From positions 440,754 through 504,753 of the forward strand of contig QUJQ01000002.1 in NCBI GenBank assembly GCA_003480725.1: DNA of 64,000 nucleotides, written 5' to 3'. The position numbers were made by a program, and so were the translations under genes. Numbering within the stretch: the stretch's first letter is position 1; each line of letters opens with the position of its first letter. This stretch comes from Clostridiaceae bacterium AM27-36LB (lineage in GTDB: Bacteria; Bacillota; Clostridia; Lachnospirales; Lachnospiraceae). This document shows positions 10,609 to 18,563 of the stretch, piece by piece. The notes beneath the pieces were generated by a model that was not told where the DNA came from, made no database searches, and saw only the letters and a list, made by a program, of their open reading frames with translations.

Positions 10609-11832
10609 TTATTCGCTTCTTCTGAGCAGATCCATTTCATCAGGAATATCCCGCAGCTTCACTTTCAATGCCTGTCTGGCATGCGGAGCACTCTCCTGCT
10701 CATTTCCTTCCAGATCCCAGATGCCTTCTACCACAGTCTCAATGTTGCGGCCATCCGGCTTCATGATCTCAATGATCTCGCCCACAGAAAATTTATTTTT
10801 CTGCTCCAGATCAAAGACACCATTTTCATCTGCTTTTCCGGTAATTCCCAGATAAACATAATCCTTTTCATAGGTATTGCTGTCATAGATCTGCGCAGTA
10901 TCATCTGGCTTTCCATAGAAAAATCCGGTGGTAAATCTTCGATAAGTGCAGCCTGTGATCTGCTGCTTGTACCATGGAAGATTTTTTTCATAAACCTCTC
11001 TTCCCTGAGCCAGATCATCCAGTGCCTTGCGGTAAGTTCTTGCCACCGTTGCCACATAAAGTGCAGTCTTCATACGACCCTCGATCTTCAGGCTATCCAC
11101 ACCTGCTTCCACCAGATCCGGCAGATGATCGATCATGCACAGATCTTTGGAATTAAAGATGTAAGTTCCTCTCTCATTTTCATAAACCGGCATATATTCT
11201 CCCGGTCTGGTCTCCTCTACAACGGAATATTTCCAACGGCAGGGATGGGTACAAGCTCCCTGATTGGCATCTCTTCCGGTGAAGAAATTGCTGAGCAGAC
11301 ATCTCCCAGAATAAGAGATGCACATGGCGCCGTGGACAAATGTCTCAATCTCCAGGCTGTCCGGAATATGATCTCTGATCTGACGGATCTCTTCCAGTGA
11401 CAATTCTCTTCCCGTCACTACACGAGCCGCACCCTGTTCCTGCCAGAACAGAAATGTCATATAATTTACATTATTTGCCTGGGTTGAAATATGAATGTCG
11501 ATCTCCGGGCATACTTCCTTTGCAATCATGAACATCCCCGGATCTGAAATGATCAGTGCATCCGGTCCGATTGCTTTTAATTCTTTGAAATATTCTCTTG
11601 CTGCATCAAGATCCCGGTTATGTGCCAGAATATTAGCTGTCACATAAACCTTTACTCCATGCTCATGGGCAAACTGAATTCCCTCCGCCATGTCCTCCAT
11701 GGAGAAATTCTTTGCTTTGGCACGAAGACCAAAGGCTTCTCCGCCGACATAGACTGCATCAGCTCCAAATGTGACCGCAACCTTCAGCACTTCCAGGCTG
11801 CTGGCCGGAATCAATAATTCCGGAAGTCTCAT
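10609..11832 (-). CDS. trhP: U32-family tRNA uridine-34 hydroxylation protein TrhP
   Basis: Peptidase-U32 family protein of 407 residues. Motifs are MRLPELLIPASSLEVLKVAV, FVHGAMCISYSGRCL and the cysteine pair ACTHPCRW, typical of members now assigned to prephenate-dependent 5-hydroxylation of wobble uridine in tRNA (TrhP; YrrN/YrrO in Bacillus) rather than to proteolysis. Its start overlaps the stop of trmR by ATGA. TrmR methylates the hydroxyl that TrhP installs, so the pair would make 5-methoxyuridine-34. This placement mirrors yrrL-yrrM-yrrN-yrrO. Family is certain; the exact function rests on context. Confidence 0.88.
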   Translation of the reverse strand: MRLPELLIPASSLEVLKVAVTFGADAVYVGGEAFGLRAKAKNFSMEDMAEGIQFAHEHGVKVYVTANILAHNRDLDAAREYFKELKAIGPDALIISDPGMFMIAKEVCPEIDIHISTQANNVNYMTFLFWQEQGAARVVTGRELSLEEIRQIRDHIPDSLEIETFVHGAMCISYSGRCLLSNFFTGRDANQGACTHPCRWKYSVVEETRPGEYMPVYENERGTYIFNSKDLCMIDHLPDLVEAGVDSLKIEGRMKTALYVATVARTYRKALDDLAQGREVYEKNLPWYKQQITGCTYRRFTTGFFYGKPDDTAQIYDSNTYEKDYVYLGITGKADENGVFDLEQKNKFSVGEIIEIMKPDGRNIETVVEGIWDLEGNEQESAPHARQALKVKLRDIPDEMDLLRRSE

Positions 11833-12491
11833 AATTGTTCCTCTTTTCTATCTTTCACAGAAACTGCCACTCCATCTCCAACCGGAAGAATGGAAGTTGT
11901 CAGTTCCTGATTGTGAGTCAGTTCGTACAGGTATTCTCTCATCCGGGCATGGATTGTCCGGTTTCTTCTCTCCACTGCAAAACGGGACTGGATCAGATCA
12001 CCATCCTGCAGTACATTGTCAGACACCAGATATCCATCCTGCTCCAGCAGACGCATCAGTTCCGGAAAGTAGTGGATATACTGCGCCTTTGCTGCATCCA
12101 CAAAGATAAAATCATAAGGACCATCAAGAGTCTTGATGATCTCCATGGCATCTCCCTCCAGCAATGTAATCTGATCACATTTACCAGCTCTTTCAAAATT
12201 ATGCTTTGCAACAGGAATGCGCTTTTCATAATTCTCAATGGTCGTCACATGGCAGTCAGATGGTGCATATTCGCACATAAGCAGTGCTGAAAATCCAACA
12301 GCAGTTCCCAGTTCCAGAATCCGCCGGGGTCTCTTCTGCTTTAACAGAAGTTTCAAAAGGCTCTGGGTCTCCACCCGAATGATCGGTACATAGTCCCGCA
12401 GTGCTTCCTGCTCAATGGTATCCAGAAGTTCTGTATTCCCTGTATACAATGACCGGATGTAAGAAGCAGTTCTGTTCTCCTCAAGGATCAT
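11829..12491 (-). CDS. trmR: tRNA 5-hydroxyuridine methyltransferase TrmR (O-methyltransferase)
   Basis: SAM-dependent O-methyltransferase of 220 residues. The Rossmann motif ILELGTAVGFSALLM binds SAM and YDFIFVDAAKAQYI is the family's metal-binding catalytic segment. Its neighbours are an MltG-like gene (ATGA overlap) and trhP (ATGA overlap). This equals the Bacillus yrrL-yrrM-yrrN order, in which YrrM/TrmR converts 5-hydroxyuridine-34 to 5-methoxyuridine. By sequence alone it could be called a catechol-type methyltransferase; the context favours TrmR. Confidence 0.88.
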   Translation of the reverse strand: MILEENRTASYIRSLYTGNTELLDTIEQEALRDYVPIIRVETQSLLKLLLKQKRPRRILELGTAVGFSALLMCEYAPSDCHVTTIENYEKRIPVAKHNFERAGKCDQITLLEGDAMEIIKTLDGPYDFIFVDAAKAQYIHYFPELMRLLEQDGYLVSDNVLQDGDLIQSRFAVERRNRTIHARMREYLYELTHNQELTTSILPVGDGVAVSVKDRKEEQL

Positions 12492-12859
12492 GATTCTTCA
12501 TCCTCCTCGATCTTCTCTTCTCCGGCAAGGATCTTCATGATCCGTCTGGGTGTCATGGATGTATTCAGTTCGTAGGTTCCCGGCTTAAGTTTATCATCGT
12601 AACCCGTCAGCTTCAACTGAATCTGGAATGTTCTGCTGTCCGTGATCAGACCACGGCTCTCCAACAGCTTTGCGATCTCCTTGTTGCCCATATCCGAAGT
12701 CACGGAAACTTTCACATCCCGTCCCGGTTCCGGATCCACCGCTGCATCTGAAACGACATGATAAGCAAAATCATATGCTGTCTGTCCGACGCGCCAGATT
12801 GCAGCGATCACCAGCAAGACGATCGCCAGACGTAAAAGACCTATACCCACTGACATCAT
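12488..12859 (-). CDS. Short MltG/YceG-like membrane protein without catalytic domain
   Basis: A 123-residue protein from the first ATG: one transmembrane helix (LLRLAIVLLVIAAIWRVG), then a LysM-like segment (SVTSDMGNKEIAKLLESRG to LKPGTYELNTSMTPRRIM) resembling the N-terminal part of the lytic transglycosylase MltG. The large catalytic domain is absent, so it probably cannot cleave peptidoglycan. The frame continues 26 codons upstream to a CTG at 12937, preceded by GGAGGTG at six bases; that start would add a Lys/Arg-rich cytoplasmic tail as in true MltG and give 149 residues. The ATG at 12859 has only a weak site. It ends in an ATGA overlap with trmR. Confidence 0.75.
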   Translation of the reverse strand: MMSVGIGLLRLAIVLLVIAAIWRVGQTAYDFAYHVVSDAAVDPEPGRDVKVSVTSDMGNKEIAKLLESRGLITDSRTFQIQLKLTGYDDKLKPGTYELNTSMTPRRIMKILAGEEKIEEDEES

Positions 12860-12940
12860 CAGACTTTCCGTACTGCTCTTTTTACTTTTTTTCTTCTGTC
12901 CTTTGCCGCTGCGGCGGCTGTTCTGCTTTCCGGTCAGAGT

Positions 12941-14605
12941 TTACACCTCCATAATAATCGGAAGAATCATCGGATTTCTCTTGGTCTTCTTACGGATATA
13001 ATCTCCCAGAGAATCCTTCATAATATTCTTCATCTTACCCCAGTCTGTGATTCCACGATCCAGACATTTCTCCACAGCATCGTAGACAACAGCTCTTGCC
13101 TGCTCCATCAGATCCTCAGATTCTCTTACATAGACAAATCCGCGGGACACAATATCCGGTCCACTGAGCAGCTGATTGCTGTGTTTTTCCAGGGTCAGTA
13201 CAATGATCATAATACCGTCCTCAGCCAGATGCTGACGGTCGCGCATAACGATATTTCCTACATCTCCCACACCAAGTCCATCTACAAAGATTGCTCCTGT
13301 GTGTACTTTATCTACTACTTTTGCAGAATTATCGTCCATCTCAATCACATCTCCGGAATGGAGGACGAAAATATTTTCCTTATCGATACCCATCTGACTG
13401 GCAATACCTGCCTGGGCTTTCAGATGACGGTATTCACCATGAACCGGAATTGCATATTTCGGATGTACCAGTGAATAGATCAGCTTGATCTCCTCCTGGC
13501 AGGCATGTCCGGATACATGCGCATCCTGGAAAATAACATTGGCACCTTTTGCTGACAGTTCATTGATTACGCGGGAAACTGCCTTTTCATTTCCCGGAAT
13601 CGGATTGGAACTGAAGATAACCGTATCTCCCGGCATAATATGCACTTTCCGGTGCAGATTCTGTGCCATACGAGACAGGGCTGCCATTGACTCTCCCTGA
13701 CTTCCGGTAGTGATCAGTACAGTGGACTCCGGCGGATAATTGCCAAGCTGCTCAATATCAATCAATGTATTATCCGGAATCTGGATATATCCCAGTTCCG
13801 CTGCTGTGGTGATCACATTGACCATGCTCCGGCCTTCCACAACAACTTTTTTATTATTCTTATAAGCAGCATTGATGATCTGCTGCACACGGTCAACATT
13901 GGACGCAAAGGTCGCAACGATAATTCTGGAGTTCACATGTTCTGCAAACAGTGCATCCATGGTACGCCCTACAGTCTTTTCAGACATGGTAACGCCCGGA
14001 CGCTCTGCGTTGGTACTGTCACACATGAGCGCAAGAACACCCTTTTTACCAATCTCACCAAATCTCTGCAGATCGATACTGTCACCGAATACCGGTGTAT
14101 AATCTACCTTAAAGTCACCGGTGTGTACTACAATACCTGCCGGTGAATAGATAGCAAGTGCAGATGCATCTGCAATGCTGTGATTAGTCTTGATAAATTC
14201 CACACGGAACTGCCCCAGATTGATGGACTGTCCATGACGTACCACTTTTCTTCTGGTGGTGCGAAGCATATTGTGCTCCTTTAACTTACCTTCGATCAGC
14301 GCAATCGTCAGCTTCGTGGAATAGACCGGCACGTTAATATCCTTCAGAATATAAGGAAGTGCACCAATATGATCCTCATGCCCATGAGTGATCACAAAAC
14401 CTTTCACTTTATCAATATTCTGCTTCAGATAAGTCACGTCAGGTATCACCAGGTCGATTCCCAGCATATCGTCCTCCGGGAATGCCAGACCGCAGTCCAC
14501 AACAACTATACTGTCTTCAAATTCGAAGGCAGTTATATTCATTCCGATCTGTTCCAGGCCGCCCAGCGGAATGATACGCAATTTTGAGTTGTTCACATTT
14601 TTCAA
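12941..14605 (-). CDS. rnjA: Ribonuclease J
   Basis: Metallo-beta-lactamase-fold endo/5'-exoribonuclease central to RNA decay and maturation in Firmicutes. The 554 residues include the zinc motif THGHEDHIGALPY, the beta-CASP region (CDSTNAERPG, GRSMVNVITTA) and ALSRMAQNLHRKV, plus a C-terminal dimer domain. The start is a TTG at 14605, nine bases after GGAGG. Its stop TAA lies within the ribosome binding sequence of the next gene's possible CTG start. It sits inside the ireB-ruvX-DUF1292-rnjA-mltG-trmR run. Confidence 0.95.
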   Translation of the reverse strand: MKNVNNSKLRIIPLGGLEQIGMNITAFEFEDSIVVVDCGLAFPEDDMLGIDLVIPDVTYLKQNIDKVKGFVITHGHEDHIGALPYILKDINVPVYSTKLTIALIEGKLKEHNMLRTTRRKVVRHGQSINLGQFRVEFIKTNHSIADASALAIYSPAGIVVHTGDFKVDYTPVFGDSIDLQRFGEIGKKGVLALMCDSTNAERPGVTMSEKTVGRTMDALFAEHVNSRIIVATFASNVDRVQQIINAAYKNNKKVVVEGRSMVNVITTAAELGYIQIPDNTLIDIEQLGNYPPESTVLITTGSQGESMAALSRMAQNLHRKVHIMPGDTVIFSSNPIPGNEKAVSRVINELSAKGANVIFQDAHVSGHACQEEIKLIYSLVHPKYAIPVHGEYRHLKAQAGIASQMGIDKENIFVLHSGDVIEMDDNSAKVVDKVHTGAIFVDGLGVGDVGNIVMRDRQHLAEDGIMIIVLTLEKHSNQLLSGPDIVSRGFVYVRESEDLMEQARAVVYDAVEKCLDRGITDWGKMKNIMKDSLGDYIRKKTKRNPMILPIIMEV

Positions 14606-14636
14606 AAAATTTAACCTCCTGTTTTATTCATAGTAT

Positions 14637-14894
14637 TTATCGTTCGATGTCCACATCGTCCAAAAGCTGTTCAAACACAGCTAATAGTCCTTCCTGTTCC
14701 TGTTCATCCTCTACGATCTCATAGAGACTCTCACGTTCTTCGTCACCGGCAACATCACGAAGGATCAGGCATTCTCCATCCTCATCCTCAGAATCTGCTA
14801 CCAGCAGATAGTTCACTCCGCCTACGCGGGTCTGTTCTAATACATAAAATTCTTCGGTTGTTCCGTCTTCCCCCTGAAAGGTCAGTTTTTCCAT
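14637..14894 (-). CDS. DUF1292 family protein (YrzB-like)
   Basis: An 85-residue very acidic protein (MEKLTFQGEDGTTEEFYVLE, then many Glu/Asp) of the DUF1292 family, whose function is not established. The ATG follows the ruvX stop directly (TAAATG), so translation is coupled. The ireB-ruvX-DUF1292 order is widely conserved in Firmicutes. Confidence 0.88.
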   Translation of the reverse strand: MEKLTFQGEDGTTEEFYVLEQTRVGGVNYLLVADSEDEDGECLILRDVAGDEERESLYEIVEDEQEQEGLLAVFEQLLDDVDIER

Positions 14895-15326
14895 TTATTC
14901 ACTCCTGTTTTTTCGATAATCCAGATATCCCTGCAAAATCATGGATGCAGCGATCTGATCCACATACTCTTTCCGATGCTCTCTTCGCACACCGCTTTCC
15001 ATCAGCACCTGCTCTGCAGCTACTGTTGTCAGACGTTCATCCCACATGACAACAGGCAGACCTGTCCGCTTCTTCAGCATCTCTGCGAATTCCAGCGATT
15101 TCTCAGCCCTGTCCCCTGTGGTATTATTCATATTCTTTGGAAAGCCGAGTACAATCTCTTCTACCTCGTATTCCAGACACAATTCCTGGATCCTGGCCAG
15201 CGTACGGCGCAGCTTGTTCTCCTGCTCCCGGCAGATTGTCTCGATGTTCTGTGCGGTAAGAAGAAGCGCATCACTGACAGCGACTCCAACTGTTTTGGAG
15301 CCGTAATCAAGACCCATTATTCTCAT
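14895..15326 (-). CDS. ruvX: Holliday-junction-resolvase-like nuclease RuvX (YqgF)
   Basis: RNase H-fold protein of 143 residues. [19 protein letters not shown] carries the first catalytic Asp, and [14 protein letters not shown] and VMWDERLTT are the other conserved blocks. The family is implicated in pre-16S rRNA 5'-end processing and possibly in Holliday junction resolution. It lies six bases after ireB and directly abuts the DUF1292 gene. Confidence 0.94.
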   Translation of the reverse strand: MRIMGLDYGSKTVGVAVSDALLLTAQNIETICREQENKLRRTLARIQELCLEYEVEEIVLGFPKNMNNTTGDRAEKSLEFAEMLKKRTGLPVVMWDERLTTVAAEQVLMESGVRREHRKEYVDQIAASMILQGYLDYRKNRSE

Positions 15327-15332
15327 CCGCTC

Positions 15333-15602
15333 TTATTCCTTTACTGTTTTCTCCACATATACCCGCAAAAGCTCTTCTACAAGCTCATCCCGCTCTACCT
15401 TCATAATGAGACTTCTTGCGCCTTTGTGGCTGGTGATGTAGGTCGGATCTCCCGACATAATATACCCTACGATCTGATTGACCGGATCATAGCCCTTCTC
15501 TGTCATAGCCTGATATACTAACTGAAGAACTTCTGACACCCTGATCTCCTGATCGGACTGTATCTTGAAATATTGTGTATTATCCAGTTTTTTCATCATC
15601 AC
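15333..15602 (-). CDS. ireB: IreB family regulatory phosphoprotein (DUF965)
   Basis: Small cytoplasmic protein of 89 residues with the diagnostic NQIVGYIMSGDPTYITSH. In Enterococcus IreB is a substrate of the PASTA kinase IreK and affects cephalosporin resistance. AAGGATG lies before three consecutive ATG codons, so the exact start is ambiguous by one or two residues. First gene of the ireB-ruvX-DUF1292 run. Confidence 0.92.
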   Translation of the reverse strand: MMMKKLDNTQYFKIQSDQEIRVSEVLQLVYQAMTEKGYDPVNQIVGYIMSGDPTYITSHKGARSLIMKVERDELVEELLRVYVEKTVKE

Positions 15603-15628
15603 ACATCCTTAACGTGTAGTCTAACAAT

Positions 15629-15657
15629 ATCTTACTATAATCCTCTTATAAATTCAA
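15629..15657 (-). promoter_or_regulatory. Candidate promoter of ireB operon
   Basis: TTGAAT (minus strand, 15652-15657) and TAAGAT (15629-15634) are 17 bases apart, overlapping the mtaB stop region. Moderate match only. Confidence 0.35.
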
Positions 15658-16959
15658 CCGCAACTTTCCCTGCATCATCTCCGGGTCACGGAATCCATCT
15701 ACGAAAACCTGCACTGTCTGATTCGTCAAAGATTCGTCCTGAGGCACTGCAACCTTCACATATTCCCTGGTATGTCCCACCTGCCAGCATATGCCGTCAA
15801 TCTCCTGTGCCTCTTCCATCAACACTTCCACGGTTGTTCCGATCAGACGGTTTCTGTAATTTTTACTGTTTTCCCGATGTAATTCAAGAAGTTTTTCACT
15901 GCGTTTTGTCTTGATCTGCTCTGGAATCTGATCCGGCATGCGGTCTGCTCTGGTACCTTTTCTCCGGGAATATTTGAACACATGAGTTTCATAAAACCGG
16001 ATCTTCTTAATAAACTCCACAGTAGTCTCAAATTCCTCTTCCGTCTCTCCCGGGAATCCAACGATCACATCGGTGGTTAATGCCGGTTCGTCAAAGTAAG
16101 CCCGCAGTCTGTCGCAGCAGGCGAGAAACTCTTCCGTATCATATTTTCGGTTCATACGCTTCAAAGTCTCGTCACATCCACTCTGCATGGACAGATGAAA
16201 ATGCGGACAGAGTTCTTTCACAGATGCCAGCCCTTCCACAAATTCTTCAGTCATGATCCGCGGTTCCAGCGAGCCCAGACGAATCCGTTCGATTCCATCT
16301 ATCGCCGCGATCCGTCGGATCACATCCAGCAGATTTTCATTTTCCAGATCTACCCCGTAAGAATCCAGATGAATACCAGTCAGGACGATTTCTTTATAAC
16401 CACCCACTGCCAGACGTTTTGCCTCTGCTTCAATATCTTCGATCTTCCGGCTTCTTACCCGTCCTCTTGTATACGGAATAATACAATAGGTACAGAACTG
16501 ATTGCATCCATCCTGGATCTTCATATATGCACGGGTATGCTCTGCTGTGTGGGACAAGCTCAGTTCCTCATATGTGTGTTCTCTTGTCAGATCATGGATA
16601 TGGGAAGCATCATGTTCTTCCTCCCATGCCTTTAAGATCTCTGGCAGATTGGCTTTTTCATTATTTCCGATCAGAATATCCACCGAGCTGTCCTGCAGCA
16701 GTTCCCGCCCTGCCGCCTGCACATAACAACCAGCCGCGATCACTACCGCATCCGGATTCATCTTTCTGGCACGATGAAGCATCTGTCTGGATTTCCGATC
16801 TGCAATATTAGTCACGCTGCAGGTATTGATCAGATAGACATCCGCCTTTTCACCAAATGCCACGATCTCATAGCCATGCTTTTCCAGAATTTCCTGCATC
16901 GCTTCTGTTTCATATGCATTTACCTTGCAGCCAAGATTGTGCAGTGCCGCTTTTTTCAT
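15646..16959 (-). CDS. mtaB: tRNA t6A37 methylthiotransferase MtaB
   Basis: Radical-SAM enzyme that adds a methylthio group to N6-threonylcarbamoyl-adenosine 37 of tRNA. The 437 residues contain the UPF0004 N-terminal domain (ALHNLGCKVNAYETEAM with its cluster cysteines), the radical-SAM motif GCNQFCTYCIIPYTRGR and a C-terminal TRAM domain. The N-terminal pattern NxxGCKVNxYE separates MtaB from MiaB and RimO. AGGAGGAATACT precedes the ATG. It is divergent from the HPr-like gene. Confidence 0.95.
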   Translation of the reverse strand: MKKAALHNLGCKVNAYETEAMQEILEKHGYEIVAFGEKADVYLINTCSVTNIADRKSRQMLHRARKMNPDAVVIAAGCYVQAAGRELLQDSSVDILIGNNEKANLPEILKAWEEEHDASHIHDLTREHTYEELSLSHTAEHTRAYMKIQDGCNQFCTYCIIPYTRGRVRSRKIEDIEAEAKRLAVGGYKEIVLTGIHLDSYGVDLENENLLDVIRRIAAIDGIERIRLGSLEPRIMTEEFVEGLASVKELCPHFHLSMQSGCDETLKRMNRKYDTEEFLACCDRLRAYFDEPALTTDVIVGFPGETEEEFETTVEFIKKIRFYETHVFKYSRRKGTRADRMPDQIPEQIKTKRSEKLLELHRENSKNYRNRLIGTTVEVLMEEAQEIDGICWQVGHTREYVKVAVPQDESLTNQTVQVFVDGFRDPEMMQGKLRLNL

Positions 16960-17002
16960 AGTATTCCTCCTGCATGGCTCTTCATTTTTTCACAACTTCT
17001 CA

Positions 17003-17031
17003 TTGACTTTCTTGTTCCAAGTATTTAATAT
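17003..17031 (+). promoter_or_regulatory. Candidate promoter of the HPr-like gene
   Basis: TTGACT (17003-17008) and TAATAT (17026-17031) have a 17-base spacer, about 39 bases before the ATG. Confidence 0.55.
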
Positions 17032-17069
17032 GGTAGTATATGATAATAAACAAGGAGGAGAAATGTATC

Positions 17070-17303
17070 ATGAAGACCGTTCATATTTCTTTAAATTCAA
17101 TTGATAAAGTAAAAGCTTTTGTAAATGACATCACCAAATTTGATAATGATTTCGATCTGGTATCTGGTCGCTATGTCATTGATGCGAAATCTATCATGGG
17201 TATCTTCAGTCTGGATCTTTCCAAGCCGATTGAGCTGAATATTCACTCCGAGGGCAATGTAGATGAGATCCTTAGTGTCCTGCAGCCGTATATTGTAGAC
17301 TAA
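17070..17303 (+). CDS. HPr-family protein lacking the phosphorylatable histidine
   Basis: A 77-residue protein with the HPr fold pattern. The block AKSIMGIFSLDLSK around Ser41 matches HPr/Crh around regulatory Ser46 (KSIMG). The segment normally reading GxHARPA reads NSIDKVKA, so the position aligning with catalytic His15 is Ser and PEP-dependent phosphotransfer is impossible. This resembles the logic of Bacillus Crh, which also lacks His15 but keeps Ser46. A regulatory role through HPr kinase is therefore possible but is inference. AAGGAGG lies upstream of the ATG. The gene is monocistronic, with its own promoter and a shared terminator. Confidence 0.85.
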   Translation: MKTVHISLNSIDKVKAFVNDITKFDNDFDLVSGRYVIDAKSIMGIFSLDLSKPIELNIHSEGNVDEILSVLQPYIVD

Positions 17304-17324
17304 TTACATAGGTCTGATGGAATC

Positions 17325-17362
17325 AGCGCGAGATGTGAATCCACATCCCGCGCTTCTTTTTT
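17325..17362 (+). terminator. Bidirectional terminator between HPr-like gene and thiI
   Basis: AGCGCG-A-GATGTG pairs with CACATC-C-CGCGCT (17325-17337 with 17342-17354), with a four-base loop, followed by TTCTTTTTT. It serves the plus-strand HPr-like gene. The convergent thiI ends in the T-run and could use the same stem. Confidence 0.9.
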
Positions 17363-18539
17363 ATTTGATCTCAATAATTTCCTCGGTTGCAAATGCCCGT
17401 TCCATCATATGATCGATTTCTTCCTGCAGAAGAATCTCAGACTTACGGATCAGATCCACTCTCGGCTTGGTTACTGGATGTTTTGCCACAAAAGTGGTAC
17501 AACAGTCTTCATATGGAAGAATAGAAGTCTCATATGTATTGATCTTCTTTGAAATCGTTACAATATCTTCCTTGTCAAATGCAATCAGCGGACGGAATAC
17601 CGGAAGGGTACATACATCGTTGGTTGCCGCAAGACTCTGTACAGTCTGACTTGCCACCTGACCGATACTCTCACCGGTAATCAGTGCCAGACAGCCGGTA
17701 TCAATTGCCAGCTTCTGTGCGATCCGCATCATATAACGGCGCATAATGATCGTCAGCTCATCATGCGGACACTTTTCATAAATGTACATCTGGATATCAG
17801 TAAAGTTGATCACATGCAGGCGGATCGGTCCTGTGTATCTGGAGACCAGACGGGCAAGATCTACCACCTTCTGTTTTGCACGCTCACTGGTATATGGCGG
17901 TGCATGAAAATATACCGCATCAATATATACACCACGCTTTGCAACCATATAGCCTGCTACCGGGCTGTCGATTCCACCGGACAGCAGCAGCATGGAACGG
18001 CCATTGGTTCCCAGCGGCATTCCTCCAGGTCCTGGGATCACCTCTGAATAAATACCAATATTATGGCGAAGCTCCACATGCAGGATCACATCCGGGTGAT
18101 GTACATCCACTTTCATGTTCGGAAACTGATCCAGGATCCGTCCACCAAGCTCTGCGTTCACTTCCATGGATTCCATCGGAAAACGCTTATTGACACGACG
18201 GGTCATAACTTTGAATGTCATGGTTTTATCACCATACATTTTCTGCATATAATCCAGCACAGTTTCAGAAAGTGCCTCAAACCCGTGATCTTCTGTCAGA
18301 ACCACCGGACAGATTCCCACAATACCGAAGACTCTCTTCAACGCTTCAATGGTCTCATCATAGTCAAAGCTTCCTTCTGCCTCCACATAGATACGACCCT
18401 GTTCTCTGATAATATGAAATGTACCGTCAGTCTCCGCAAGTACTTCTTTCATGCGGTCCACCAGTGCATTTTCAAATACGTAACGGTTCTTGCCTTTTAC
18501 GCCGATCTCACCGTATTTAATTAAAAAAGCCTGAAACAT
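17361..18539 (-). CDS. thiI: tRNA 4-thiouridine synthase ThiI
   Basis: Adenylates uridine-8 of tRNA and inserts sulfur; in many bacteria it also feeds thiamine thiazole synthesis. The 392 residues hold an N-terminal ferredoxin-like/THUMP region, the PP-loop motif LLLSGGIDSPVAGYM and the closing domain. The rhodanese domain of the E. coli enzyme is absent, as in Bacillus, where a dedicated desulfurase supplies sulfur. The next gene upstream is such a NifS-type desulfurase, 24 bases away, matching the nifZ-thiI pair. Confidence 0.95.
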   Translation of the reverse strand: MFQAFLIKYGEIGVKGKNRYVFENALVDRMKEVLAETDGTFHIIREQGRIYVEAEGSFDYDETIEALKRVFGIVGICPVVLTEDHGFEALSETVLDYMQKMYGDKTMTFKVMTRRVNKRFPMESMEVNAELGGRILDQFPNMKVDVHHPDVILHVELRHNIGIYSEVIPGPGGMPLGTNGRSMLLLSGGIDSPVAGYMVAKRGVYIDAVYFHAPPYTSERAKQKVVDLARLVSRYTGPIRLHVINFTDIQMYIYEKCPHDELTIIMRRYMMRIAQKLAIDTGCLALITGESIGQVASQTVQSLAATNDVCTLPVFRPLIAFDKEDIVTISKKINTYETSILPYEDCCTTFVAKHPVTKPRVDLIRKSEILLQEEIDHMMERAFATEEIIEIK

Positions 18540-18563
18540 TTATTTTTCCTTTCTCTTGTTGGA

